Origin: Gemmatimonadota bacterium
GTDB lineage: Bacteria > Gemmatimonadota > Gemmatimonadetes > Gemmatimonadales > Gemmatimonadaceae
Length of the DNA stretch: 64,000 nt
NCBI GenBank assembly: GCA_016704465.1
Contig: JADJAD010000010.1
Span: 124,001 to 188,000, forward strand
Direction of reading: 5' to 3'
The notes under the pieces: generated by a model
Database searches by the model: none
What the model was told of the DNA's origin: nothing
What the model saw: the letters and a program-made list of their open reading frames with translations, nothing else
Shown here: in pieces, positions 53,644 to 62,752 of the stretch
Position numbering within the stretch: the first letter of the stretch is position 1
How the letters are laid out: the number at the start of each line of letters is the position of its first letter
Made by a program: the position numbers and the translations under genes

Positions 53644-55559
53644 TTGCCGAGGAGGACGTCGACCGCGTGCGGGAAGCGGCCGACATCGTCGGCATCATCG
53701 GGGAATATGTCCCCCTGAAAGGGCGCGGCGGCAACTGGCGCGGCCCGTGTCCATTCCACCAGGGCGTGAACCGGAACTTCTCGGTCTCGACGACCAAGGG
53801 AAAGTTCTTTCATTGCTTCGTGTGCAAGGAATCCGGCGACGTGTTCTCCTTCCTGCAGAAGCGGCTGGGCGTGGACTGGCCCACCGCGGTCCGCATGGTC
53901 GCCGAGAAGAGCGGGATCGAACTGCACGAGACGACGTCGCGGCGGGAGGGCCCCGATCCGCGGGCGCCGCTGTGGGAGGCCAACGCGGCGGCCCAGGAGT
54001 ACTTCCAGCGCATCCTGTGGGACGACCCGCAGGGCTCGGCGGCGCGCGAGTACCTGGCCGCGCGCGACATCAACCGGGCCACCGCCGAGCGTTTCGGGTT
54101 GGGCTTCGCGCCGCGCGAGATCGGCCTGATGCGCGCGTACCTGGCGTCGATCGGGATCGACGACGGCTGCATGCTGGAGTCCGGACTGCTCTCCAAGCGC
54201 GACGAGACGGAGGAGCCGCGGCCGCGCTTTCGCTCGCGCCTCATCTTTCCGATCCACGACGTGTCGGGGCGCATCGCCGGGTTTGGGGGACGCCTGATCG
54301 GCCCCGGCGAACCGAAGTACCTCAACACGGGCGAGTCGCCGATCTACGTGAAGGGGCGCCTGCTCTATCACCTCCACCAGGCCCGCAACCCGATCCGGCG
54401 GTCGGATCGCGCGATCGTCGTCGAGGGCTACTTCGATGCCATGCGACTGGCCGCGGCGGGGATCGAGGCGGTGGTGGCACCGTTAGGCACGGCCCTCACG
54501 AACGAGCAGGCGCAACTGCTCGTCCGGTACTCGACGAACGTCTACCTGCTCTACGACTCGGACCAGGCCGGGCTCAAGGCCACCTTCCGCGCGGGCGATG
54601 AGCTCCTGGCCGAGGGGGCCACGGTGCGCGTGGTCACCCTCCCCGAGGGCGAGGACCCCGACTCGTTCGTGCAGCAGCACGGGGCCGAGGCGCTCGAGCG
54701 GCAGATCAAGGAGGCGCTGGACGTCTTCGAGCGCAAGGTCCAGCTCCTGGAGCGCGGCGGGTGGTTCATCGACCTGACGAGGCGTCGGGCGGCGGTGGAT
54801 CGGCTCCTGCCCACGATTCGCGTCACGCGCGACCCGGTCATGCGTGACCTGTACCTGGCGCGCGCCAGCCAGGTGTCGCAAGTGGGGCGCGACGTGCTGG
54901 AACGTGAGGCGGTCGAGGGAGGGGGCACGGGGGGCGTTAGGCGCTCGTCCGGCTCGGGACGCGGCGGGTCAGCGCGCCCGGGGCAGGGGGAGTCGGATCG
55001 GCGCGACGGACCGCCGCCGCGCGAGCCGGACCGGGGATACGACGCGGAGTGGGAGAACGCGCCATCGCGCGGCGGGGAACGACCCGGGCGCGCCGAGCGG
55101 GGGGGACCGCCGCCACGAGCAGGAGGGCGACGCGTCGTCGCCGTCGCCGCCGAGCGCTATCTCATCACGGCGATGCTGCGATCGCCGGCCACGCTCGAAC
55201 GGATTCTCGAACGGTTGGGCGCCGAGTCGTTTCAGGATGAACAACTGCGGAACATCTTCGAGGCATTGCGCGAGGTCGGGTCGGCTGAGCACGTTGAGAT
55301 GGTGGTGGAGCGGCTCGCCCCAGGGGACGTCGCCGTCCTGGACACCCTGCTGGGCGAACCCGAGGCGATTCTCAACCTCGACCGCACCGTTGAGGACTCC
55401 CTGGCCCGGCTGGAAGAGCGCCGCCTGCAGGAGAGAAACCGCGAGATCGATGGACTCATGACGCTCGCGACGGACGACGAAAAGACCGCGCTCATGCGCG
55501 AAAAGACCGAGAACGCCCGGCAGGTCGTGGAGCTGCAGGCGTTGCGCACCAACTCGTAG
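53640..55559 (+). CDS. dnaG: DNA primase
   Basis: Synthesises RNA primers for Okazaki fragments. 639 residues. Zinc finger with Cys37, His40, Cys59, Cys62 (CPFH...HCFVC); the core RNA polymerase domain; TOPRIM acidic residues in AIVVEGYFDAMRL near 260 and LLYDSDQAGLKA near 304. A Gly/Arg/Pro-rich linker spans about residues 425-500, and the C-terminal helicase-binding domain is about 500-639 (AERYLITAMLRSPATLERIL). Start GTG 53640 sits in a GTGA overlap with mutS2. rpoD, a usual neighbour, is not found here. Confidence 0.96.
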   Translation: MIAEEDVDRVREAADIVGIIGEYVPLKGRGGNWRGPCPFHQGVNRNFSVSTTKGKFFHCFVCKESGDVFSFLQKRLGVDWPTAVRMVAEKSGIELHETTSRREGPDPRAPLWEANAAAQEYFQRILWDDPQGSAAREYLAARDINRATAERFGLGFAPREIGLMRAYLASIGIDDGCMLESGLLSKRDETEEPRPRFRSRLIFPIHDVSGRIAGFGGRLIGPGEPKYLNTGESPIYVKGRLLYHLHQARNPIRRSDRAIVVEGYFDAMRLAAAGIEAVVAPLGTALTNEQAQLLVRYSTNVYLLYDSDQAGLKATFRAGDELLAEGATVRVVTLPEGEDPDSFVQQHGAEALERQIKEALDVFERKVQLLERGGWFIDLTRRRAAVDRLLPTIRVTRDPVMRDLYLARASQVSQVGRDVLEREAVEGGGTGGVRRSSGSGRGGSARPGQGESDRRDGPPPREPDRGYDAEWENAPSRGGERPGRAERGGPPPRAGGRRVVAVAAERYLITAMLRSPATLERILERLGAESFQDEQLRNIFEALREVGSAEHVEMVVERLAPGDVAVLDTLLGEPEAILNLDRTVEDSLARLEERRLQERNREIDGLMTLATDDEKTALMREKTENARQVVELQALRTNS

Positions 55560-55607
55560 CAGATCGCGCCGATCTGCCCGTGCCGATTGCCCGAACAAGG
55601 AGGAGAA

Positions 55608-56312
55608 GTGCACGCACAGCTGGAAGCCCTGTTGTCGCTCCAGGCAGAGGACGATGTCGTCGACGCCATCGTGACGCGGATCGACGCGATCGCCCCACGC
55701 CTCGCGGCCCTCGATGCCGAGCGCGCCACGGCGGCGCGGCAGCTGGAACAGACGCTTGATCAGCTGCTGGCTGCGGAGCAGAAGCAGCGCGAGATTGGCC
55801 ACCTCGTCAGCGAGCACCGACAGCGACAGGACCGCAACGTCGCCCAGTTCGACCTGGTCAAGCGGATGCGCGAAGCCGAGGCCGCACTGTCGCAGGTCGA
55901 GGCGGGGAAGAAGCTGCTGCTCGACGGTGAGAACGACCTGCGCGACATCGAAGCGCGCGTCGCGGGCATTCGGCAGGCGGCCGAGCTGCACCGCGAGGTG
56001 CTGGCCGAGTTCGACGCCACGCAGGAGGGCAAGCGCAGCGAGATCGAGGCCGCGCGCCGCGCGCTCCAGGCCGAACTCGCGGCCGCGCAGTCCACGCGCG
56101 ATGGCATCGCCGAGCGCGTGCCGAAGGACATGCGCGCGATCTACGACAAGATGCGCGAGCGTCGCCGCACGCAGGTGGTGTACCCGCTCGCGTACGGCGC
56201 CTGCAGCGCGTGCGACACGTCGGTCCCCGTGCAACGCGGCAAGCAGATGGCCATCCGGGGAACGCTCGAGGCATGCGAGGGGTGCGGGATGTTGCTGTAT
56301 GCAACGGAATGA
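55608..56312 (+). CDS. coiled-coil protein with C-terminal C4 zinc ribbon
   Basis: 234 residues. A long charged coiled coil (about 1-175, LEALLSLQAEDDVVDAIVTR; RDIEARVAGIRQAAELHREV) leads to a zinc ribbon CSACDTSVPVQRG...CEGCGMLLY (pairs near 197/200 and 222/225). This is the zf-RING_7 type seen in CT398-like and DksA-unrelated proteins of unknown role, possibly RNA or transcription related. The GTG start has an unusually strong ribosome site (AAGGAGGAG at 55598-55606), stronger than most in the window, which suggests high expression. Confidence 0.85.
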   Translation: MHAQLEALLSLQAEDDVVDAIVTRIDAIAPRLAALDAERATAARQLEQTLDQLLAAEQKQREIGHLVSEHRQRQDRNVAQFDLVKRMREAEAALSQVEAGKKLLLDGENDLRDIEARVAGIRQAAELHREVLAEFDATQEGKRSEIEAARRALQAELAAAQSTRDGIAERVPKDMRAIYDKMRERRRTQVVYPLAYGACSACDTSVPVQRGKQMAIRGTLEACEGCGMLLYATE

Positions 56313-56348
56313 TGCGCCGCTCGCCCTGAGTGCAGGTACCCTTCGGCC

Positions 56349-58070
56349 ATGACCGCTCCCGTCGTTCGCCCGCGCCCGGTCCCGCGCTGGCACCGGCCGA
56401 CTGTCCCGGATGCCGCCCGCGTGCAGGCGCTCGCCGAGGGACTCATGCTCCCCCCGATGGTGTGTGAACTCCTGGTGGCGCGCGGCTACGCCACGCTCGA
56501 GGACGCGAAACAGTTCCTGCGTCCTCGACTGGAGCAGCTGCATTCCCCCAGCCTGATGCTCGGCATGGACGAGGCGGTCGCCCGCCTCGCGCACGCCATC
56601 ACGTCGGGGGAGACGATCCTCGTGCACGGCGACTACGACGTGGACGGCATCTGCTCCACGACGATCATGGTCCGGGTCATCCGCCACCTCGGCGGTGTGG
56701 CGGTCCCGTTTCTCCCCCATCGGCTGCGCGACGGCTACGACCTCGGCACCGCGGGCGTCCAGGCGGCCCACGACGCGGGGGCCCGCGTGGTGCTCACCTG
56801 CGACTGCGGGACGAGTGCGCACGAGGCCATCGCCACGCTCGTCGCGGCCGGGATCGACGTCATCGTCTCGGACCATCACCTGCCCAGCCGACCGGTGCCG
56901 TCGTGCCTGGCCGTCCTCAATCCTCGCCAGCCGGGGTGCGACTACCCGGACAAGGACCTGTGCGCGGCCGGCGTGGCGTTCAAGATCGCCGTGGCGCTAC
57001 TGCGTGCGCTTGGTGGGGCAGAGAACGTGGCATTGCACCTGCTGGACCTCGTCGCGCTCGCGACGATCGCCGACGTGGCACCGCTGCGGGGCGAGAATCG
57101 CGTCCTCGTGCGACTCGGCCTCAAGCTCATGCCCGAGACGCGCCACGCCGGGCTGCGCGCGCTGCTCGACTCGGCCGCCCTGGATGTGCGGGCACTCACG
57201 GCCGGGCGCGTGGGGTTCATCCTCGCGCCGCGCCTCAACGCCGCCGGGCGTGTCGGTCACGCGATGCGAGGCGTGGACCTCCTGCTCACCACCAATCCTG
57301 CCGAAGCCAACACGATCGCGCGCGAGCTGGAAGAGATGAATCGCGCGCGACAGGAGCTGGACCGGGCCACGCTGGCGGCGGCGCGGGCCATGGCCGATCG
57401 GTTGGACCTCGACGAGACCTGGGGCGTGGTGCTGGGCGCCGAGGGGTGGCACCCGGGAGTGATCGGGATCGTGGCGTCGCGGCTGGTGGAGGACCTCGCC
57501 CGTCCCGTCATGCTGGTCGCCTTCGAGGACGGCATGGGGAAGGGGTCGGGGCGATCCATCAGCGCCTTCGACTTGCACGCCGGGCTCACCGCCTGCCAGG
57601 ACCTCCTGGTGCGCTATGGGGGCCATCGCGCGGCGGCGGGGATCACCATCGCGGCGGACCAGATGGCGCCCTTCGCAGCTCGCTTCAACGCCGAGGCGCG
57701 GCAGCAGCTCACGCCGGACGACCTGGTGCCGCGCGTGCGGGTGGACGCCGAATTGCCGCTGGCGGAGGCGAATGCCGATCTCGAGGCGCTGCTCCGTCAC
57801 TTCGAGCCATTCGGCGTCGGCAACCCAGCGCCGGTGCTGGCCGCACGCGGGGTGCGCCTGGCGGGCGCGCCACGAGTCGTGGGGCAGGGGGGCCTCAAGC
57901 TGCAACTGGCGAGGGAGGGGGGGGCACTCGAGGCGATCGGCTGGGGCATGAGTGACCTCGCCCCGGCGCTCGCGCCCTCGGCCACGCTCGATGTCGCGTT
58001 CCGCCTCGAACGCGACACGTATCGCGGCGTGTCGCGCCTCGTGGCGCGCCTGGCCGACGTCCGGCCCTGA
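56349..58070 (+). CDS. recJ: single-stranded-DNA-specific exonuclease RecJ
   Basis: 5'-3' exonuclease of the DHH family that processes gaps and mismatch excision tracts. 573 residues. DHH motifs: HGDYDVDGICSTT near 94, LTCDCGTSAHEAIA, VSDHHLPSRPVPSCLAVLNP near 175, ALATIADVAPLRGENR; then the DHHA1 domain with GWHPGVIGIVASRLVE and GSGRSISAFDLHAGLTAC, and the OB domain RHFEPFGVGNPAPVLAARG. It begins 36 nt after the zinc-ribbon gene. rsmD follows 10 nt after the stop. Confidence 0.96.
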   Translation: MTAPVVRPRPVPRWHRPTVPDAARVQALAEGLMLPPMVCELLVARGYATLEDAKQFLRPRLEQLHSPSLMLGMDEAVARLAHAITSGETILVHGDYDVDGICSTTIMVRVIRHLGGVAVPFLPHRLRDGYDLGTAGVQAAHDAGARVVLTCDCGTSAHEAIATLVAAGIDVIVSDHHLPSRPVPSCLAVLNPRQPGCDYPDKDLCAAGVAFKIAVALLRALGGAENVALHLLDLVALATIADVAPLRGENRVLVRLGLKLMPETRHAGLRALLDSAALDVRALTAGRVGFILAPRLNAAGRVGHAMRGVDLLLTTNPAEANTIARELEEMNRARQELDRATLAAARAMADRLDLDETWGVVLGAEGWHPGVIGIVASRLVEDLARPVMLVAFEDGMGKGSGRSISAFDLHAGLTACQDLLVRYGGHRAAAGITIAADQMAPFAARFNAEARQQLTPDDLVPRVRVDAELPLAEANADLEALLRHFEPFGVGNPAPVLAARGVRLAGAPRVVGQGGLKLQLAREGGALEAIGWGMSDLAPALAPSATLDVAFRLERDTYRGVSRLVARLADVRP

Positions 58071-58080
58071 GGCGCTGGCG

Positions 58081-58653
58081 ATGCGGATCATTGCCGGGCG
58101 ATGGCGCGGGCGTCGCATCACCGCGCCGCCGGGCCAGGCGGTCCGACCCACGGGCGATCGGACGCGCGAGGCATGGATGAGCCGCCTGCACGCCGAGCTT
58201 CCGCTGGCGCGCGTGCTCGACCTGTATGCCGGCTCGGGCGCGCTGGGGCTGGAGGCGCTCTCGCGCGGCGCGGCGTTCTGCGACTTCGTAGAGTCGGCGG
58301 CGCCCTCGGTCCGGGCAATCCGCGCGAACGCCGCGACGCTCGGGGCGCTGCCGATCATGGCCGTCCATCGTGAGGATGCCCTGCAGTTCGTCTCGCGCCT
58401 CCCGGCGCGTGCCTATGACATCGTCATGGCCGATCCGCCCTACCATCTCGGGCTGGCGGCGCAACTGGTGCACGCGTGGCGGGCCACCCCGTTTTCGCAC
58501 ATCCTGACCGTGGAGCACCACGTGGACGACGCGCTCCCCGACGGAGGGATCGAGCGCCGGTACGGCATGAGTGCGGTCACCCTGTATCGCGCCGCAGCGC
58601 CTGGGGACGATGTTGATGGCACCGCGGGTGGTCACGCGCGGCCCGGCGCATAG
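58081..58653 (+). CDS. rsmD: 16S rRNA (guanine966-N2)-methyltransferase
   Basis: Methylates G966 of 16S rRNA. 190 residues with MRIIAGRWRGRRITAPPG start, PTGDRTREAWMSRL, SAM motif VLDLYAGSGALGLEALSRGA at 45-64 and the catalytic motif DPPY at 118-121. The rsmD-coaD pair is a well-known neighbourhood. Confidence 0.95.
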   Translation: MRIIAGRWRGRRITAPPGQAVRPTGDRTREAWMSRLHAELPLARVLDLYAGSGALGLEALSRGAAFCDFVESAAPSVRAIRANAATLGALPIMAVHREDALQFVSRLPARAYDIVMADPPYHLGLAAQLVHAWRATPFSHILTVEHHVDDALPDGGIERRYGMSAVTLYRAAAPGDDVDGTAGGHARPGA

Positions 58654-58683
58654 TCTCGTGCGTCAGGCGTCCGCTCGACGCGG

Positions 58684-58713
58684 TCGACTAATCGTGAGAG
58701 GGCCCCTAGTATT
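58684..58713 (+). promoter_or_regulatory. putative promoter before coaD
   Basis: TCGACT (58684-58689), 18-nt spacer, TAGTAT (58708-58713), 33 nt before ATG 58747. Four of six -35 bases match. Confidence 0.4.
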
Positions 58714-58746
58714 CGTCGCGCCTTCGCGTCCCCCGAACCTCCGCGC

Positions 58747-59232
58747 ATGACTCGCCTCGCCATCTATGCCGGTTCCTTCGACCCCATCACACGGGGACAC
58801 GAAGACCTGATTCGCCGAAGCCTCGGCTTCGTGGACCGCCTCATCGTCGCCATTGCGGTCAACGTGTCCAAGCAGCCGCTGTTCAGCTTTGAGGAGCGGG
58901 CCGACTTCGTGCGCGAGGCAGTGGGCGACAGCTCGCGCATCGAGGTACACCAGTTCCAGGGGCTGCTGGTCGACTTCGCCAGGGAACAGGGGGCCCGACT
59001 CTTCATTCGCGGCCTTCGCGCGGTCAGCGACTTCGAGTACGAGTACCAGATGGCGCTCATGAACCGTCACCTGTCGTCGGAGCAGGAAACCGTCTTCATG
59101 GTGCCGTCGCTCGAGACGACCTACATCAGCGCATCCCTGGTGCGCGAGGTGGCGCGGTTCGGGGGAAAGCTGGAGGGGCTGGTGCACCCGAGCGTGGAAC
59201 ACGCGCTGCGCGCGAAGTTCGCGCAGCGTTAG
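58747..59232 (+). CDS. coaD: phosphopantetheine adenylyltransferase
   Basis: Transfers AMP to 4'-phosphopantetheine, the penultimate step in coenzyme A synthesis. 161 residues. Nucleotidyltransferase motif YAGSFDPITRGHED with TxGH at 15-18, then KQPLFSFEERADFVREA, FIRGLRAVSDFEYEYQMALM, and the C-terminal ISASLVREVA (ISSTxxR-like). The TAG stop is within GTTAGG and the pta start lies 2 nt beyond it. Confidence 0.97.
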   Translation: MTRLAIYAGSFDPITRGHEDLIRRSLGFVDRLIVAIAVNVSKQPLFSFEERADFVREAVGDSSRIEVHQFQGLLVDFAREQGARLFIRGLRAVSDFEYEYQMALMNRHLSSEQETVFMVPSLETTYISASLVREVARFGGKLEGLVHPSVEHALRAKFAQR

Positions 59233-59234
59233 GC

Positions 59235-59813
59235 ATGGGGACGCCGCACGACTTCGTCGTCGCCCTGCGCCGCCGAGCCGCCGAGCACCGGACACGGGTC
59301 GCCTTTCCCGAGTCGTCCGACCCGCGGATCCTCGCCGCCGTGGCCGCGTTGCAGCGCGACGCCATCGTCGAACCGGTGGCCATCCTCGAACCGGGGACCG
59401 ATCGGGACGCGTACGAGCGCCTCGGCGTGGAGGTCATCGATCCCGCACACGACGTGCGTCGCGATCGGGTCGCCGAGTCGCTGGTCGCGCGGCGGCGTGG
59501 CCGCCCGCTTCGCTGCGGCCGAGGCCCGGAGCCTCGCCTCGACGCCCCTCCTGTTTGCCGACGACCTCGTCGCGCACGGCGACGTGGACGGGTGCGTGGC
59601 GGGATGCGTCACGACCACCGCCGACGTGCTGCGTGCCGCGCTCTGGCTCATCGGGCCGGCCGAGGGGGTGCGGACGGTCTCGAGCGCGTTCTACATGGAC
59701 GTCGCGCCGTTCCGGGGCCCGTCGCACGAGGTGCTCACCTTCACCGATTGCGCCGTGATCCCGACCCCCACGGCCGAACAGTTGGCCGACATCGCCCTCG
59801 CCGCCGCCGGTGA
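59235..59813 (+). CDS. pta: phosphate acetyltransferase, N-terminal part of a frameshifted gene
   Basis: First piece of a PTA_PTB family enzyme (acetyl-CoA plus phosphate to acetyl phosphate). ATG 59235 gives TPHDFVVALRRRAAEHRTRV, AFPESSDPRILAAVAALQRD and VEPVAILEPG, a typical phosphotransacetylase opening, until about residue 86. After that the frame degrades into Arg/Pro repeats and stops at 59813. The real protein continues in the next frame from about 59488 (see next entry). One extra base, or two missing ones, in the GC-rich run around 59486-59496 explains it. Confidence 0.75.
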   Translation: MGTPHDFVVALRRRAAEHRTRVAFPESSDPRILAAVAALQRDAIVEPVAILEPGTDRDAYERLGVEVIDPAHDVRRDRVAESLVARRRGRPLRCGRGPEPRLDAPPVCRRPRRARRRGRVRGGMRHDHRRRAACRALAHRAGRGGADGLERVLHGRRAVPGPVARGAHLHRLRRDPDPHGRTVGRHRPRRRR

Positions 59814-60267
59814 CCGGTCGCGTATCGTGGGCGATACGCCCAGCGTCGCATTCCTGTCCTTCAGCACCCGCGGGAGCGCGCACGCACCCTCGGTGGAGCG
59901 CGTGCGTGAGGCGCTTGCGCTCGTCCGCGAGCGCGCCCCCCTGCTTGCGGTGGACGGCGAGCTCCAGGGCGACGCCGCGCTCATCGTCGAGGTCGCCGCG
60001 CGCAAGGCGGCCGGTAGTCCGGTGGCCGGAACGGCCAACGTCCTGGTCTTTCCGTCGCTCGATGCGGGCAACATCGCCTACAAGCTGGTCGAGCGACTGG
60101 CTGGGGCAGCGGCCATCGGCCCCATCCTGCAGGGGCTGGCACGTCCGTGCAACGACCTGTCGCGCGGGGCGTCAGCCGACGACATTATCAATGTTGCCGC
60201 GGTGACCGCCTTGCAGGCGCGCCGTTCCCACTCGGGCCGTGGCGGACCTTCGGGAGAAATCGCATGA
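59488..60267 (+). CDS. pta: phosphate acetyltransferase, C-terminal part after the frameshift
   Basis: Continues with GVAARFAAAEARSLASTPLL, then HGDVDGCVAGCVTTTADVLR, SFSTRGSAHAPSVERVREAL, ELQGDAALIVEVAARKAAGS, FPSLDAGNIAYKLVERLAG and GPILQGLARPCNDLSRGASA, the diagnostic Pta C-terminal domain. Joined with the preceding piece this gives about 343 residues, the normal length. Acetyl phosphate made here can be used by acetate kinase, which is not in the window. The stop overlaps the STAS gene by ATGA. Confidence 0.85.
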   Translation, partial: RGGVAARFAAAEARSLASTPLLFADDLVAHGDVDGCVAGCVTTTADVLRAALWLIGPAEGVRTVSSAFYMDVAPFRGPSHEVLTFTDCAVIPTPTAEQLADIALAAAGDRSRIVGDTPSVAFLSFSTRGSAHAPSVERVREALALVRERAPLLAVDGELQGDAALIVEVAARKAAGSPVAGTANVLVFPSLDAGNIAYKLVERLAGAAAIGPILQGLARPCNDLSRGASADDIINVAAVTALQARRSHSGRGGPSGEIA

Positions 60268-60596
60268 GCTTCGCAATCAAGAAGCAGGGTGAAGTCTGTA
60301 TCGTGGACGTGGAAGGGCAGTTGATCGTGGGCAATCGGCAGGAGCTCAAGCAGAAGGTCCTGGACGAGATCGAGCGCGGGGAACGCAAGTTCCTGGTCGA
60401 CTTCAGCCAGACCGGTTACATCGACAGTTCGGGACTCGGGGTCCTGGTCTCCCTCTCCAAGAAGATCCGGGAGGCCGGCGGCGCCCTGCGGTTGGCCAAC
60501 CTGAATGACGACCTCAAGACGCTGTTCGAGCTGACCAAGCTCGACACGCTGTTCCAGATCGCCAGCAACCGTGATGAGGCACTGCGCAGCCTCTAG
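60264..60596 (+). CDS. STAS-domain anti-sigma factor antagonist (SpoIIAA/RsbV type)
   Basis: 110-residue STAS protein. Core DVEGQLIVGN, LVDFSQTGYIDSSGLGVLVS and KTLFELTKLDTLFQIA. The signature DSSG at 54-57 carries the Ser that an anti-sigma kinase would phosphorylate, releasing or holding the switch. It starts in an ATGA overlap with pta and is followed by a GHKL kinase and a PP2C phosphatase, so a full partner-switching set is present. No sigma factor gene is next to it. Confidence 0.92.
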   Translation: MSFAIKKQGEVCIVDVEGQLIVGNRQELKQKVLDEIERGERKFLVDFSQTGYIDSSGLGVLVSLSKKIREAGGALRLANLNDDLKTLFELTKLDTLFQIASNRDEALRSL

Positions 60597-60646
60597 GACG
60601 GTGCGGTTGCGTTGGCCCTGCCTCCCGCCGACTCCGTGACGCGCGC

Positions 60647-61144
60647 GTGGCGGACGCCGATCGTTCGGCGCGCCCCCCGGCCGTGATGCACGAGTCCCTC
60701 GACGACCTGACCGCCGCCTACATGGCCGACCGCGGCTTCCCGATCGATGTGCGGATTCCGTCCGACCTGCGCTACATCGAGCGCGTCGTGGAGATCGTGA
60801 CGCGCACGTGCGTCGCCCTCTCCTTCTCGGCGCGTGCCTGCAACCTGCTGGTCCCGGTGGCCCTCACCGAGGCGCTGTCGAATGCGATCATCTACGGCAA
60901 CCAGGAGGACGTGACGAAGGCGGTGCGCGTCCGTGCCCTCATCATCGAGCGTGCGCTCGTGCTCGAGGTCGTGGACGAGGGCATCGGATTCGAGTTCGAC
61001 TCGTGCCTCCACGACCCCACCGATCCGCTGCATCTGGACCGAGAGGACGGGCGTGGGCTCTTCCTGATGACCCGCCTCATGGACCGCGTGGAGCGCTTCA
61101 GTGATGGCGGCAATGTCGTGCGGCTCACGCTCCGCCAGTCGTGA
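60647..61144 (+). CDS. GHKL ATPase, RsbW-like anti-sigma kinase
   Basis: 165 residues with an RsbW-type HATPase_c_2 fold: N box ALTEALSNAIIYGN near 78, G1 box VVDEGIGFEF near 108, and G2 box DGRGLFLMTRLMDRVE near 132. Likely kinase or binding partner of the STAS protein. GTG 60647 is the longest start; ATG 60686 would remove a disordered 13-residue leader. Stop overlaps the phosphatase start by GTGA. Confidence 0.9.
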   Translation: MADADRSARPPAVMHESLDDLTAAYMADRGFPIDVRIPSDLRYIERVVEIVTRTCVALSFSARACNLLVPVALTEALSNAIIYGNQEDVTKAVRVRALIIERALVLEVVDEGIGFEFDSCLHDPTDPLHLDREDGRGLFLMTRLMDRVERFSDGGNVVRLTLRQS

Positions 61145-62742
61145 GGGAACTCGCCGCGATTCTCGAGCACTTCGAGACCCTGACCGCCTTGCCGGCGGTT
61201 GTCTGGACCCAGGCCTCGGAGCAGGCGCCCGTTGTTCCCGAGTACGGGACCTGGACCGATACGGTCCCGCGCATCCTCGAACTCCTCGTGCCCGGCGGCC
61301 CTCCGGCGGAAATCGAGACGCCGGACGGCGTGCTGATTGCGGCGGCGGTTCCGGGTGCCCGCCGGGCATGGATGACCGTTGGACCAAGTCGCCACACGAA
61401 GGTCGAGCCGACCGTCGCGCTGCACTTCCTGGTGCCGATCGTTGGTCACTTCTTCCAGTCGGCGCTCGAGGTCGAGCATGCGGCGTACGAGTTGGCGGAG
61501 CGGTACGAAGAGATCAACCTCCTCTACACGACGAGCGAGATCCTCGGTCGCACGGTGTCGCTCGAGGTCGCGGCGTCGCGCATCCTCGCCGAGATCTGCG
61601 AGACCGTGGGTGCGCGCCGAGCGGCCATCCTCGTCCACGATCGGGTGACCGACACGCTGCAGGTCGTGACCGCGCTCGGCTTCGAGGCCGCCGAGGCCCC
61701 GCCGATCGGGACGCATGACGCGACCAGCGTGTCGGCCCGCGTCTTCCGCGAGCAGCGCGCCCTCATCCTCGAGGAGGGGGAATATCCCTGCGAGGCCGAG
61801 TCGCTCTACCGGAAGGGCGCGCTGCTGTCGGTTCCGATCCTCTGGACCAACCCCAACCCGCTCGGGGCGATCCCGCTGGGTGTGGTCAATCTCTCCCAGC
61901 GTCGAAGCGGCGAGCCGTTCAGCGCCGGGGACGAGAAGCTGGTGACCGCGATCGCCACCCAGATCGGCACCGCCATCCAGAATGCCCGTCTCGTACGCAA
62001 TTCGCTCGCCCAGCAGCGATTGCAGCAGGAGATGCAGCTGGCGAATGACTTGCAGATGAAGCTGCTGCCGGACACCCGGTTGTTCGCGCCGGAGGTGCAG
62101 GTCGCCGCGCGCGTGGTGCCGGCCGACAGCGTCGGCGGGGATTTCTACCACCTGTTCCGGCTTGGCGGTGGGCGCACTGGCGTCATGATCGGCGACGTGT
62201 CGAGCCACGGCTATCGGGCCGCACTCATCATGGCGCTCGTGATGAGCGCCAGCTCGATCCATGCGCAGTCGACGGACGATCCTGCCGACATGATCAACGC
62301 CCTGCTCGACACGCTGCGTGAAGAGCTGGAGAGCACCGAGATGTACATCTCGATCTTCTACGCGGTGCTCGATCCGGCGCAGGGACGCCTGCGCTACGCG
62401 AACGCCGGCCACCCGCACGCATTCGTGGTGTCCGGCGATGGCGTGACGGAGCGACTCTCCGCGCTGGATCCGCCGTTAGGCATGAGCGATCGACACCCCC
62501 CGGCGGTGGAGCGTCCCTGGGCGGCCGGGCAGGACCTGCTGCTGCTCTTCACCGACGGCGTCTCGGACGCCCGCAACCGCTCCGATGCACGCCTCGGCGA
62601 GCACGTCGTGCTCGACATCGTGCGCGCGGCGCGCGCCGAGCATCCGCGACTCGTGGTGGAGCAGGTGTTCGACGCGCTGCGCGCCCACGTCGGCGACGCC
62701 ATCCGGCGCGACGACCTGACGCTGCTCGTCGCGCGCAGCTGA
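61141..62742 (+). CDS. GAF-domain PP2C-type (SpoIIE) phosphatase
   Basis: 533 residues. N-domain of unknown type (1-120), GAF sensor (about 130-285: SEILGRTVSLEVAASRILAE; VVNLSQRRSGEPFSAGDEKL), a short coil, and a SpoIIE PP2C domain (about 310-530: LANDLQMKLLPDTRLFAPEV; DSVGGDFYHLF; GDVSSHGYRAALIMAL; YANAGHPHAFVV; LFTDGVSDARN). The Asp residues bind metal. It would dephosphorylate the STAS protein in response to a small-molecule or redox cue sensed by GAF. GTG 61141 in GTGA overlap. Confidence 0.93.
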   Translation: MRELAAILEHFETLTALPAVVWTQASEQAPVVPEYGTWTDTVPRILELLVPGGPPAEIETPDGVLIAAAVPGARRAWMTVGPSRHTKVEPTVALHFLVPIVGHFFQSALEVEHAAYELAERYEEINLLYTTSEILGRTVSLEVAASRILAEICETVGARRAAILVHDRVTDTLQVVTALGFEAAEAPPIGTHDATSVSARVFREQRALILEEGEYPCEAESLYRKGALLSVPILWTNPNPLGAIPLGVVNLSQRRSGEPFSAGDEKLVTAIATQIGTAIQNARLVRNSLAQQRLQQEMQLANDLQMKLLPDTRLFAPEVQVAARVVPADSVGGDFYHLFRLGGGRTGVMIGDVSSHGYRAALIMALVMSASSIHAQSTDDPADMINALLDTLREELESTEMYISIFYAVLDPAQGRLRYANAGHPHAFVVSGDGVTERLSALDPPLGMSDRHPPAVERPWAAGQDLLLLFTDGVSDARNRSDARLGEHVVLDIVRAARAEHPRLVVEQVFDALRAHVGDAIRRDDLTLLVARS

Positions 62743-62752
62743 GGGGACATCG

